Positions 52,110 to 62,100 of a stretch of 64,000 bases of DNA are shown in pieces. The stretch is from Gammaproteobacteria bacterium (GTDB lineage Bacteria > Pseudomonadota > Gammaproteobacteria > Pseudomonadales > Azotimanducaceae): the NCBI GenBank assembly GCA_026706385.1, contig JAPOYV010000110.1:1-64000 (forward strand). The letters run 5' to 3'. Every line of letters starts with the position of its first letter. The first letter of the stretch is position 1. The translations under genes were made by a program, and so were the position numbers. The notes beneath the pieces are model-generated. The model was not told where the DNA came from. It saw only the letters and a list, made by a program, of their open reading frames with translations, and ran no database searches.

Positions 52110-54071
52110 GTGACACGGCGACAGCGCCGCGTGGTGCGACCGTTCGCCGTCATGCTGTTGACGGCATGCGGCTCCCTCGCCGTGGCCGCGGATGGTTGGG
52201 GTAACTACGGCGGCTCGCTCGCCGGCGACCGCTACGTCGTCCCCTCTGCCATCAGCCCCGAGTCCGTCGACCGGCTCGCCCTAGCGTGGGTATACCGCAC
52301 GCGGGAAGGCACCGACCACGGGGAGACCCGTCTTCGCGCAACGCCAATCATCGTGAACGGCAAGCTGGTCGTCTCGACCGGTTTCAATCGGGTTTTCGCC
52401 CTGAATCCGACGACGGGCGAGGAGTTCTGGACATACGACCCTGAGGTCGACTTCTCCCAAGGGTATCGCGAGATGTTCACGTCGCGCGGCGTGGCCGGGT
52501 GGCAGGATCTCAATGCGACGAAAGGGCCCTGCCGGGCAAGGGTATTCCTTGGGACGCTCGACGCCCGACTCATCGCCATAGACGCCGACACCGGACAGGC
52601 ATGCGACGGTTTCGGCCGCGGCGGAGAAGTGGACCTATCGAAGGACATCTCCCGGTATCGCGAGCGCGACTATTCCGTGACGTCGCCGCCCGCCGTGGTC
52701 GACGACCTCGTCATCATCGGCTCGTCCATCGGCGACAACGATGTGGCCCATGCCGAACCCGGTCGTGCGTGCTACGACGTCCGCAACGGTGCCCTAGCGT
52801 GGTCCTGGGATCCAATTCCGCGTGACGACACGCATCCGGGTGCAGGCAGTTGGCAGCAAGTGAAGGGCAACCGGACGGGCGGCGGGAACGTCTGGAGCGT
52901 GATGGCAGCAGACCCAGAACGCGACCTGGTCTTCCTCCCCACCTCGTCGCCGGCCCCCGACTTCTACGGCGGCGAACGCCTCGGCGACAATGCCTTCGCG
53001 AACTCGGTCGTCGCGCTCCGGGCATCGACCGGCGCATTCCTATGGGGCTACCAGACCGTGCGCCACGACGTCTGGGACTACGACCTAGCGGCGCAACCAC
53101 TGCTGTTCGAGCACACGCTGGCCGACGGCACCACCCGCCCCGCCGTTGCGCAGGCGGCGAAGACGGGCTTCATCTTCGTCTTGGACCGGGAGACGGGCGA
53201 GTCGCTGCACCCGGTGGAGGAACGCGCCGTGCCGCGAACCGATGTCCCCGGCGAGGTGGTGGCCACGACCCAACCGTTTCCGAAACTGCGTCTGCACGAC
53301 ACGGACGCCCGGCCCCTGCTGCTATGGGAGTTCACGCCGGAGCACAAGGCCGGATGCGAGCGACTCCTGTCCGGCGTGCGCTACGAGGGCGTGTTTACAC
53401 CGCCGGCACTCGGCGGCAGTTTGCTCTATGCCGGCAACGTCGGGGGCACCAATTGGGGATCGATGGCCTACGACCGAGGGGCACGCGTGGCCTACCTCGT
53501 CATCAACCGCTGGCCGACGATCGTGAAACTGATCCCAAAGGCGGAGTTCGCTGCGGCCAAGCGCCGGGGCACGCTGAACGGCGCGCGCGCAGAGTTCGGC
53601 GCACAGTCGGGCACCCCCTTTGGGATGGCCCGAATCGAGCTCTTCTACAACCACCTGCCGTGCCTGGAAGGGCCTTGGTCCACCTTGGCGGCGGTCGATC
53701 TCGATCGCGGCGAGGTGCTCTGGGAACGCGGAGTGGGCACTCCGCCCTTTGTGCAAGCCGACAACCCTGCCTCGAACTGGGGCTACCAACAAAAGGGTGG
53801 GCCGCTAGTCACGGAAGGCGGCGTGGTCTTTCTCGCGACGACGTACGACAACATGCTGCATGCCCACCACGGCGCAACAGGCGAGGTGCTGTGGTCGCGC
53901 GCGTTGCCGGCGAACTCGCACGCGACGCCGATGGGGTTCCGCCACGAAGGTATGGACTACATAGTCGTGACCGCCGGCGGGAGTCTTCCCAGTGGCAGAG
54001 GTCGCGGCGATTTCGTCGTCGCCTACCGCGTAGCGGCCGGCGAGACCCCTGTCAACGCGCGCTTGCCCTGA
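52110..54071 (+). CDS. PQQ-dependent dehydrogenase (glucose-dehydrogenase-like), periplasmic
   Basis: A 653-residue eight-bladed propeller protein with a signal peptide (FAVMLLTACGSLAVAAD). LDARLIAIDADTGQACDGFG, FPTSSPAPDFYGGERLGDN and QTVRHDVWDYDLAAQPLL are PQQ-binding blade motifs, and NWGYQQKGGPLVTEGGVVF is the conserved glucose-dehydrogenase-like end. The five-helix membrane domain of the Gcd enzyme is absent, so it must pass electrons to a separate carrier. It starts with GTG. Its last 49 bases overlap the convergent YejA-like gene. No PQQ biosynthesis genes are in the window. Confidence 0.87.
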   Translation: MTRRQRRVVRPFAVMLLTACGSLAVAADGWGNYGGSLAGDRYVVPSAISPESVDRLALAWVYRTREGTDHGETRLRATPIIVNGKLVVSTGFNRVFALNPTTGEEFWTYDPEVDFSQGYREMFTSRGVAGWQDLNATKGPCRARVFLGTLDARLIAIDADTGQACDGFGRGGEVDLSKDISRYRERDYSVTSPPAVVDDLVIIGSSIGDNDVAHAEPGRACYDVRNGALAWSWDPIPRDDTHPGAGSWQQVKGNRTGGGNVWSVMAADPERDLVFLPTSSPAPDFYGGERLGDNAFANSVVALRASTGAFLWGYQTVRHDVWDYDLAAQPLLFEHTLADGTTRPAVAQAAKTGFIFVLDRETGESLHPVEERAVPRTDVPGEVVATTQPFPKLRLHDTDARPLLLWEFTPEHKAGCERLLSGVRYEGVFTPPALGGSLLYAGNVGGTNWGSMAYDRGARVAYLVINRWPTIVKLIPKAEFAAAKRRGTLNGARAEFGAQSGTPFGMARIELFYNHLPCLEGPWSTLAAVDLDRGEVLWERGVGTPPFVQADNPASNWGYQQKGGPLVTEGGVVFLATTYDNMLHAHHGATGEVLWSRALPANSHATPMGFRHEGMDYIVVTAGGSLPSGRGRGDFVVAYRVAAGETPVNARLP

Positions 54072-55912
54072 TCCAGATTGCTCGCCTTCTCGTCATCCCA
54101 CCACCAGGTGTCGGGAAACCCGGGGCGGTATCGACCGATGACCTCGGGCCGAGACAACCGGTCCCAGTAGATGAAGCGGTAGCCGGGGGCGTAGAAGCCG
54201 GGGACGCCGTAGAAGTTCCAGAGCAGGACGCGATCGAGCGCACGCGCCGCAGCGATCATCTTGGGCCGCGATTCGGCTGCGATCACCTTCTCGATGAGTT
54301 CATCCACCACGGGATCCTTGATGCCCATCAAGTTGCGGGACGAGTCGACGTCCGCCGCGTAGGAACCGAAGGTCGTGCGCAACTCGACGCCCGGGGTGAG
54401 GCTGCCGCCGATGCCCAGGATCGTCGCATCGAACTTGCGGCGTCGCAGCCGGCTGACGTAGTTCGACGGCTCGATCGTCCGCGCGGAGATGCCGATTCCC
54501 ATCTTCGAAAGCGTCGTGACGTACGGCAGACCGACGCGCTCAAGGTGATCGCCCGCATACATGAAATCCAAGGCGAACCGCTCGCCCGTGTCGCGATGCA
54601 CGCGGCGACCGTCTTGGAGAATCCAGCCCGCTGAGGCGAGCAACCGTTCCGCGCGCACGATCGACTCTCGGTGCACACCCCGACCCTTCGTATCAGGAAC
54701 CCGGTAGACGTCCGTGAACACGCGCGGCGGAATCCTCCCGCGATACGGTTCCAGGATTTCGAGCTCCGCCGGTGACGGCAACGTGCCGCTGTGGGACATG
54801 TCCGTGTTGGTGAAATAGCTGTCGGCGCGCAGGTAGAAGTCGTGGTAGAGCACGCGATTCGACCACTCGAAGTCGTATAGCCACCACAGCGCCTCGCGTA
54901 CTCGGATGTCCGCGAACTGCGGTTCACGCAGGTTCCACATGAAGGCCACCGGGAAGCCGGCGGGGTTCTGGTGGAGGACCAGCTCCTTCACGAGCAGCCC
55001 ACGCTCGACCTCGTCGATGTTGTAGTTGCTGTACCAGTCCTTGGCGACGTCCTCTAAGAGCACGTCGAAGACGTCGCCCTTGAGCGACTCCTTCTGCACG
55101 TGCTTGTCCAGGTAGTAGTCGTAGCTGATGGCGTCGAAGTTGTAGCGCCCGACGTTGACCGGCAGCTTCGATCCCCAGTAGTCCGCGACCCGCTCGTAGA
55201 CGATCCATTTGCCGTCGCGCGTCTCGCCGATGCGGTACGGCCCGCTGCCGAGCGGCGGCTCCGTCGTCGTGCGATCGAACTCCCGCTCCGCCCAGTAGTG
55301 CCGCGGCAGCGCGTAGAGGCTCGCCAGGTAAAGCGCCACGTTGAGGTTCGTCGAACTGCCGGCGCCAACGTGGAAGTGGATCTCGTAGTCGCCGTTCAGG
55401 GTCGCGTGGGTGACGTCCCGGAAGATGGTCTTCAGGCTCGGGCCGCCGTGGGCCTTGATCATGTCGAAGGTGAACTTGACGTCGTGAGCGGTGACCGGCA
55501 CGCCGTCGTGGAACCGCGCGCTCCGGCGCAAGCGGAAGGCGACCAGCGTGAGGTCGTCCGACACCGCGACCGCTTCGGCCAATCGACCGTACTTCTCCGC
55601 CGCGCGGTCCGCCGTCGGCTGCATCAGCCGGTCGTAGAGGTGGTTGTCCTCGCCGAAGTTCGCCACCCCCGCCGGCGCGCGGCCCTTCTCGATCAGCGGG
55701 TTGAACGTGTCGAATCGGCCGACGGCGGAAAGCCGCAGCGTGCCGCCCTTCGTCGCAGCCGGGTCCGCCCATTCGAAGTGCTTGAAGTCAGCCGGGTACT
55801 TCAGGTTCCCGAAGTACGAGAGGCCGTGCTTGAATACGAGGTCGTGACCCGCCACGTCCGCAATGGCCGTGGCCGTGCTCAGAACGACAGTCAACGCGAT
55901 CGCGACTCTCAT
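54023..55912 (-). CDS. Family 5 extracellular solute-binding protein, YejA-like
   Basis: A 629-residue periplasmic peptide-binding protein. A signal peptide is followed by a mature protein beginning HDLVFKHGLSYFGNLKY. PLLGSGPYRI-type and FDTFNPLIEKG segments are characteristic, and KWIVYERVADYWG and VREALWWLYDFEW fit the YejA subgroup (microcin C/oligopeptide import). The permease and ATPase genes that normally accompany it are not in the window. The 5' end is divergent from PhyH copy 2, with only 2 bp between start codons. Confidence 0.85.
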   Translation of the reverse strand: MRVAIALTVVLSTATAIADVAGHDLVFKHGLSYFGNLKYPADFKHFEWADPAATKGGTLRLSAVGRFDTFNPLIEKGRAPAGVANFGEDNHLYDRLMQPTADRAAEKYGRLAEAVAVSDDLTLVAFRLRRSARFHDGVPVTAHDVKFTFDMIKAHGGPSLKTIFRDVTHATLNGDYEIHFHVGAGSSTNLNVALYLASLYALPRHYWAEREFDRTTTEPPLGSGPYRIGETRDGKWIVYERVADYWGSKLPVNVGRYNFDAISYDYYLDKHVQKESLKGDVFDVLLEDVAKDWYSNYNIDEVERGLLVKELVLHQNPAGFPVAFMWNLREPQFADIRVREALWWLYDFEWSNRVLYHDFYLRADSYFTNTDMSHSGTLPSPAELEILEPYRGRIPPRVFTDVYRVPDTKGRGVHRESIVRAERLLASAGWILQDGRRVHRDTGERFALDFMYAGDHLERVGLPYVTTLSKMGIGISARTIEPSNYVSRLRRRKFDATILGIGGSLTPGVELRTTFGSYAADVDSSRNLMGIKDPVVDELIEKVIAAESRPKMIAAARALDRVLLWNFYGVPGFYAPGYRFIYWDRLSRPEVIGRYRPGFPDTWWWDDEKASNLDQGKRALTGVSPAATR

Positions 55913-55914
55913 AC

Positions 55915-56784
55915 ATGGATAACACCACAGAAAAGGCGGTCGCAGGGAAACTTGGCACGCACCGGGTCGCCGGCAGCGATGTCCGCTTCCATCCGGTCGT
56001 CAATCCCACGCCCAGGACCTTGAGCCGCGGCCAGGTCGACGCTTTCAACAGCGATGGGTTCATCCAACCGCTCGATGCATTGGGCTCGGCGGAAGCCCGC
56101 GAAGCTCGGCGGTACTTCGACGGCCTGCTCTCGCAAGTGACGGCCCAAGACGATGGGCGGGGTGCCTATTCAATAAACGGCTACCAAACTCGCTGTGCCG
56201 GGATCTGGGACCTGGCAACGCATCCACGGATTCTCGACTACGTCGAAGACCTGATCGGCCCCGACATCGTCTGCTGGGGCACGCACTACTTCTGCAAACT
56301 GCCGGGCGAGGCCAAGCGGGTTCCGTGGCACCAAGACGCATCCTATTGGCCGTTCCGCCCAACGCGCACGGTCACGGTCTGGCTCGCCATCGACGACGTG
56401 ACCGAGACCAACGCACCGATGTTGTTCCTGCCGGGCACTCACCGCCACGGGCACCTGCGCTGGCAGCCCGCAGACGGCGACGTCGTTCTGCACCAGGAAA
56501 TACCCGGCCTGGACGATTGCGCAGACGGCTTCGCCAACACGATGGACAGCGGCCAGTTGTCGTTGCATGCGGACACGCTCGTCCACGGCTCGGCACCGAA
56601 CACCTCTCCTCGCCGCCGCTGCGGGTTGACGATGCGCTACGTGCCACCGAGGTGCTGGGTGAACGACGAGCGCGAGGCCGGCTGGACGGCCAGCGCGATC
56701 CTGTGTCGTGGCAGCGACCCCACCGGACGCTGGCCGGTGAACACGCCGCCTCGCGGCGACGATATACGCCCCCGGGGACGCTAG
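55915..56784 (+). CDS. Phytanoyl-CoA dioxygenase (PhyH) family protein, copy 2
   Basis: A 289-residue Fe(II)/2-oxoglutarate dioxygenase. The iron-binding pair is in VPWHQDASYWPF (His and Asp), the second histidine in LVHGSAPNTSPRRR with the co-substrate arginine, and LPGTHRHG is the conserved strand before it. It resembles bacterial PhyH enzymes that hydroxylate alkaloid-, ectoine- or polyketide-like small molecules. Its promoter and ribosome-binding site must lie inside the 5' end of the YejA-like gene. Its stop overlaps the LLM gene by 4 bases. Confidence 0.87.
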   Translation: MDNTTEKAVAGKLGTHRVAGSDVRFHPVVNPTPRTLSRGQVDAFNSDGFIQPLDALGSAEAREARRYFDGLLSQVTAQDDGRGAYSINGYQTRCAGIWDLATHPRILDYVEDLIGPDIVCWGTHYFCKLPGEAKRVPWHQDASYWPFRPTRTVTVWLAIDDVTETNAPMLFLPGTHRHGHLRWQPADGDVVLHQEIPGLDDCADGFANTMDSGQLSLHADTLVHGSAPNTSPRRRCGLTMRYVPPRCWVNDEREAGWTASAILCRGSDPTGRWPVNTPPRGDDIRPRGR

Positions 56785-57845
56785 CGCAGCCGCGGCAACA
56801 CCTCGTGCGAGAACCGTCTTGCGGCGAGCTGCGCCTCGGGCGAGTTCGCCGCGAAATTCGGTCCCATGACGGCGAACTTGTCCAGCCCTAAGTCGAGGAG
56901 CGCGCGGAGCCTCGCCGCGCAATGGTCCGCATCGCCGACGATGGCGTAGCCGTCGATGAAGTCGTCCGTGAGAGCCGTCGTCTGCTGACCGCCCTGCCGC
57001 CCGTGAGCGGTCATGTCGTAGCGATCATGCAGTTTCCTGAACACGTCCCGCTGCTCATCGTCGGCCGGCCCTGAGACCTCGCCGTACATCACGGAGAAGC
57101 GTGCGAAGAGGCCCGTGGTCGCGCGGCCAAGCTCCCGACCGGTCGCCACGTCGTCATGGCAGACGATGTTCACGTAGGCGCCGAAGCGGAGCGACTCGGG
57201 ATCCCGGCCCGCAGCACGGGCGGCTTCCTTGGCCGTGTCGATGCCCCAAGCCACCCGCGCGGGATCGGTACCCACCGCCAGCATGACGCGCTCGGCATGG
57301 CGGGCGGCGATGCCGATGACTTTGGGGCCGGTCGAGGCGACTTCGACCGGTACCTTCGGTCCATCGCCGATCCACTGGATCGCACTGGTCGGCGGGCCGT
57401 GGGCGAGTCCGAGCTTCTCGGCCGGCGGCGCCGCTTCGGCAGGAATCTGGGCGTTCTCGAAACTGACCTCCTCGCCGCGAAGGTACGCCTGCAGGTTCTC
57501 AAGGTAGTCCTCGAACCAGCCGAGACGTGCCGGTGCCCGACCGAGGTGGGCCAAGGCGCTGTCGCCGCGTCCGATCCCGAGCACCATGCGACCGCCGGAG
57601 AGCCGCTGCAGCGTGAGTGCCGAACTTGCGGTGACCGCCGGATGCCGCGTGACCGGGTTGGTGACCGATGTGGCAAGCCCGAGGCGTTGGCTCGCTGTGG
57701 CCGCCTGGCCCAGGCAGACATAGGGGTCGCCGGACAGGTTCTGCGAGTCCACCACCAGCATCCCGTCCCAGCCTTCCGCTTCGGCCTGTTGGGCGAAAGC
57801 CGCGCTCCGCGTCGGCGCCGCTACTGTCGACGTCCAGAACTCCAT
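56781..57845 (-). CDS. LLM-class flavin-dependent oxidoreductase, copy 2
   Basis: A 354-residue luciferase-like protein. It contains EGWDGMLVVDSQNLSGDPYV, LGLATSVTNPVTRHPAVTAS and GGRMVLGIGRGDSALAHLG, which resemble F420-dependent glucose-6-phosphate dehydrogenase/methylene-tetrahydromethanopterin-reductase-like enzymes. It is convergent with PhyH copy 2. A possible -10 (TAAGCT, minus strand 57876-57881) is 30 bases upstream. Cofactor (FMN or F420) cannot be decided from sequence alone. Confidence 0.87.
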   Translation of the reverse strand: MEFWTSTVAAPTRSAAFAQQAEAEGWDGMLVVDSQNLSGDPYVCLGQAATASQRLGLATSVTNPVTRHPAVTASSALTLQRLSGGRMVLGIGRGDSALAHLGRAPARLGWFEDYLENLQAYLRGEEVSFENAQIPAEAAPPAEKLGLAHGPPTSAIQWIGDGPKVPVEVASTGPKVIGIAARHAERVMLAVGTDPARVAWGIDTAKEAARAAGRDPESLRFGAYVNIVCHDDVATGRELGRATTGLFARFSVMYGEVSGPADDEQRDVFRKLHDRYDMTAHGRQGGQQTTALTDDFIDGYAIVGDADHCAARLRALLDLGLDKFAVMGPNFAANSPEAQLAARRFSHEVLPRLR

Positions 57846-57956
57846 GATCGATTGCCCTCCGCTGACTCGGAGCGAAGCTTAACGTCTGCCCACGGTCGCG
57901 CTAGAGTCCGATCCGGGTCGTGCCGTCGTAGACGAGGGGCTCCATTGAAAACACTT

Positions 57957-57961
57957 GGAGG
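57957..57961 (+). promoter_or_regulatory. Ribosome-binding site that fixes the esterase start
   Basis: GGAGG lies 9 bases before the ATG at 57971 and overlaps the alternative in-frame ATG at 57962, which can therefore be rejected. Confidence 0.6.
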
Positions 57962-57970
57962 ATGTTTTCC

Positions 57971-59164
57971 ATGAGCAGGACGTTCCCGTCCGCGGTCGTC
58001 GCGGGCACCTTGCTGGCCGCGGCGGTTGCAGCGTGGGCCCAGCCCCCCACCGACGCCGAACCTGAGACTTGCCAAGGCGCTGGTTTCGTGCCCATGCCCG
58101 ACTACCAGTCCGTTGAAGTGCTCACCGACGGCCGGGTGACGTTCCGCCTCTGCGCACCAGAGGCCACCACGGTGCGTTTGATCAGCAGCGATGCTGCGGA
58201 TGTCATCCCCCTCGGGTTCGGCGGCGAGACACCGGGACTGGCCATGAGCAAGGACAACGACGGTCTCTGGACCGTCACCACGCCGGCACCGCTCGAGGTG
58301 GATACGTTCCGGTTCGTCTTCCGGGTCAACGGCGTCGACGTCGCCGACCCCGTCGGCAGCACCGTCATCGGCGGCTACCCCGGCGGTGTTAGCAGCGTCG
58401 TAGCGACCGGCCGTAAGGCCGGTGCGTTCCAAGCCTACGACGAGAACGTCCCGCACGGCGTCGTATCGCGGATCGAATACTGGTCGTCGTCCTTGAGCGT
58501 CAAACGGCCAGCCGTCGTCTACACGCCGCCCGGCTACATGACGAACGACGTGGCATATCCCGTCCTCTATCTCGTCCACGGTGCCGGAGATAGGGAAGAC
58601 GGCTGGACCGCGATCGGCCGGGCGCACTACATCCTCGACAACCTGATCGCGGCCGGCAAGGCCGAACCGATGATCATCGTCATGCCACTCGGGCACACCC
58701 CGCCGAGGCCCGACGCGGACATGCTCGCAAACACGGACTTCTCCGACGATTTGCTGACCGACCTCGTGCCGTTCATAGAGGCGAGTTTCCGGACCGTCAA
58801 CGAGCGTGGCGCACGGGCGATGGCCGGCTTGTCGATGGGAGGCGCGCACACGATGTCGGCCGGACTCGTTAACCCGGAACTGTTCGCTTACGTCGGGATC
58901 TTCAGCATGGGCCTGATGTCGGCGGAACGCGTCGAAGCGTACGAGTCGCACAACGCCGCCGCGCTGGCCAACGCGGCCGAATCGATGAAGCTCGTCTACT
59001 ACGCCATGGGCAAGACCGACTTCCTGTACGGTTCGGTCGCACCCACGCGGGCCGTGTTCGAGAAGCACGGCATCGCACACGTCTACGTCGAAAGCGAAGG
59101 CGGCCACACATGGGCCAACTGGCGCGACTATCTCGCCGACTTCCTGCCGCGGTTGTTCAAGTGA
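57971..59164 (+). CDS. Secreted feruloyl/enterochelin-esterase-like hydrolase with N-terminal CBM48-like domain
   Basis: A 397-residue exported protein. A signal peptide ending AWAQ is followed by an E-set/CBM48-like beta-sandwich (RVTFRLCAPEATTVRL, FVFRVNGVDVADPV) and an alpha/beta-hydrolase domain. The nucleophile is Ser288 in AGLSMGGAHT, the acid is probably Asp in MGKTDFLYG and the histidine in GGHTWANWR. Similar XynZ-like enzymes remove feruloyl or acetyl groups from plant or algal polysaccharides. It is convergent with the RND permease gene 25 bp away. Confidence 0.87.
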   Translation: MSRTFPSAVVAGTLLAAAVAAWAQPPTDAEPETCQGAGFVPMPDYQSVEVLTDGRVTFRLCAPEATTVRLISSDAADVIPLGFGGETPGLAMSKDNDGLWTVTTPAPLEVDTFRFVFRVNGVDVADPVGSTVIGGYPGGVSSVVATGRKAGAFQAYDENVPHGVVSRIEYWSSSLSVKRPAVVYTPPGYMTNDVAYPVLYLVHGAGDREDGWTAIGRAHYILDNLIAAGKAEPMIIVMPLGHTPPRPDADMLANTDFSDDLLTDLVPFIEASFRTVNERGARAMAGLSMGGAHTMSAGLVNPELFAYVGIFSMGLMSAERVEAYESHNAAALANAAESMKLVYYAMGKTDFLYGSVAPTRAVFEKHGIAHVYVESEGGHTWANWRDYLADFLPRLFK

Positions 59165-59189
59165 CCACGGACCTCAGTAGACGCGGCGT

Positions 59190-62100
59190 TTAGTCTGCGC
59201 CCACCTCGGCGCGACGGACACGCGCCGAAAACCACGTGTCGATGTGTTCTGCGCTCCGTTCCCGGGTCTCGGCAAGCGAGAGAGCCAAGTCGGCGAGTGC
59301 CACGCCGTCGCAGGCTTGCGCCAGCGCCGACTGCTGCTCCGGCGACAGGAGATCGGGATCCTGCTCGACGGACGCCATGCGCATGAAACCGTCGAAGTTC
59401 TGCCACAACCGTGTCGCTCCGGCGAGTTCGGCTGCGACCGTCGCATCGATCAAGTCGTTCTGAGCCCCTGCCTCCAAGGTCGCCACAAGCCCGTCGGCGC
59501 TGGTGACGGGGACCGCGGACGCTGCGGCGGCGACCAAACGCAGATGCTCAACGAGCAGCTCGATGTCGCTGAGCCCTCCGGGCGCTCCCACGACGTCCCA
59601 AGGTCCCTCGCCCTGCTCCGGGCGCAAGGCCGAGAGCGCCTCGCTCACCGCGCCGAACTGCCGCTCGTGGCCGAGGACCGCTTGACGAACGGCCTCGAAG
59701 CGCTCTCCGAGATCGCCGTCGGCGACCACGACTCGGGCATGCACCAGCGTGCGCAGATCGGCGGTGGACGGCCGAGCCGCGAAGTGCTCCTCGAAAGCTT
59801 GCAGGGAGTAGGCCGCATTGGAGTCCCCTTCCCCTTGCCACGGCGGGGATGGCTTGTACAAGACGCCGCCAGGCGACAACTCGCCGAACACACGCACGAA
59901 GCGCTGCAGCAATGACGTGTGCCACGCCTGCGCGTCAACCGAGGACGGGGTCGCCTCGATGCAGTCGTACACGAGCAATATACGCAGCGAGCCCCCGATG
60001 GCGAATTCCCGTCGCCCGTGCGCGTCTAGGGCGACCAAGGCCACCCGTCCGTCGCCTATCGGACCATGTTCCGCGGCGCAATCCCGCCGGACGGCAGCCA
60101 GTGCCTGGACCAGACAGGTGTCGAGAATGTCCGAGAACGGCCGCGCCGCCTCCAGGGGTTCCACCGCGCCGCGCAACATATGCGCGCCAAGCTGGAACGC
60201 GCGCTGCTGTGCCCAGTTCCGAATCTCCACGACGAGACCGTCCGTAGAGGGTGCCTTCTCCGCGATTGCGGATAGCTGCTCCGCCATCGCCTGCCGGTCG
60301 AATTCGCGGCGGTAGTAGAGCCGGACCAGACCGGTACGGGCGATGCGGGCAGTCTCGGGATCCAGTCCCTCTTCGTCCTCGATCAAGAGATCCGTGAATT
60401 CACGGCTCTGCAGACTGTCCTGGAGGAACGGGTAGCGTGCCAGCCACTGCGCTACGCGCGGCGCTCTGCCGACGAGGTCGCCGAGACTCGTCGCCGTCCG
60501 CTGCGTGCCGATCCCGATGCGGTGCAGGACGAGCCATAGGGCAGGTACGAAGACGAGGGCCGCAACCGAGGACACGACGACGCCGAAGGCCAGCGATACC
60601 ACCATGGGAACCATCGGCGCGGCACTGGGACTGCGGGTCAACATCAACGGCATGAGGCCGACGAATGACGTCACGGTGGTAATCAGAATCGGCCGGCACC
60701 GGGAAGCCGCGGCATTCTCGAGGGCAGCTTCCACGTCATCTCCATCCGCGCGGAAGCGCTGCACGCCGTGTAGCAGCACCAAGGAGGCATTGATCGCCAC
60801 GCCAGCGGCTGCCAAAAGCCCGAACGCGGAGGGCATGGAAAAGCCGAGCACGATTCCGGCGATCATGGTCACGAGGTGCCCCAAAACCGCACCCACGAAG
60901 CAGAACGGCAGCACCGCCATGACGATGAGCGGCTGATGATACGAGCGCAGCGGAATCGCGAGGAGCGCGTAGATGGCACCGAGCGCCGCCAGAAACAGCG
61001 GCGCGGCACTTGCCACCGTCTCCCGCACGGCCCGATTGCTCTCGATCTCGTAGCCAAGTCCGGGACTCGCGCTGACGGTGGCATCCAAGAACGGTCCCAT
61101 CGCAGCCAGCACCGCGTTCCCGGACGTCTGATCCAAGTCGACCTTGCCGGTGACGTTGATGGAACGTACGCCGTCGACGCGCTCGATCAACTGCGTGCCT
61201 CGCCCCCACTCCGCTTCGGCCACTGTGCGAAACGGCACGTACGTGCCGGCAGGCGTGCGCACGTGGAGTGACTGTAGGGACTCAAGCGAACGCCGAGCGT
61301 CCGCCGGGTAGCGAACCATGACGCGCAGGTCGTCCTCCCCACGCTGGACGCGTTGCGCTTCCTCGCCGTAGAAGGCCTGCCTGACCTGGCGCCCCACGTC
61401 GGCGAGGGTGAGTCCGAGCGCGGCACCGGTGTCGGTGAGCGAAAGCGAGAGTTCCTCCTTCCCTTCCATGAACGAGACGGACACCTCGCGGACGCCCGGG
61501 TAGCTGACCAGCTCCGCCTCGACCGCGGCCGAGGCAGCGGCTAAGCCGTCCACGCTGTTCCCGAACAGTCGGATGTCGATGTCCGGGGCCGTCTGCCTGA
61601 AGTCGGTGACAAAGACAAGCTCCTCGGCACCTTCAATGGACCCGACCGCGGTGCGCCAAGCGTCTGCCACCTCAACGGTCGCAACGTCGCGTTCCTCCGA
61701 TGGCGACAACTGCAGGTAGATCTCGCCGAGGTGGCTCCCGGTGGGCGCGTCGCCCGACCCACCCGGCAGGTGCGAGCCGTGCGATTCGGCTATGTGCACG
61801 ATGACGGGCGCCCCGTATTCGCGGGCGAGTTCGGCCTGCAAACCCCGGGCCGCCGCGGCCAATCGCACGAGCGCCTGGTCGGTGTCGTGCCGCGGCGCGC
61901 CGAAAGGCATGGTCAGCCTGGCCACGATCCTGTCGCCCTGATCTGAGATCAGAAACGAGAACGGCAAGTGGCCGCCGACCACCGTCGCAACGGCAAGCCC
62001 GAACGCAACGACACCGGACGTGACGGTCAGCGCACGCTTATCCAGCGCCTGCCGGACCAGGCGTCGGAAGGTGCCTTGGATGAACGTCTCAAGCCCGCGT

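Noticed and set aside
59190-60500. A separate glnE gene downstream of the RND permease
   Set aside because: No stop codon separates the two parts. The catalytic SDxD and DxRLRP motifs are missing, so it is not a functional stand-alone GlnE.
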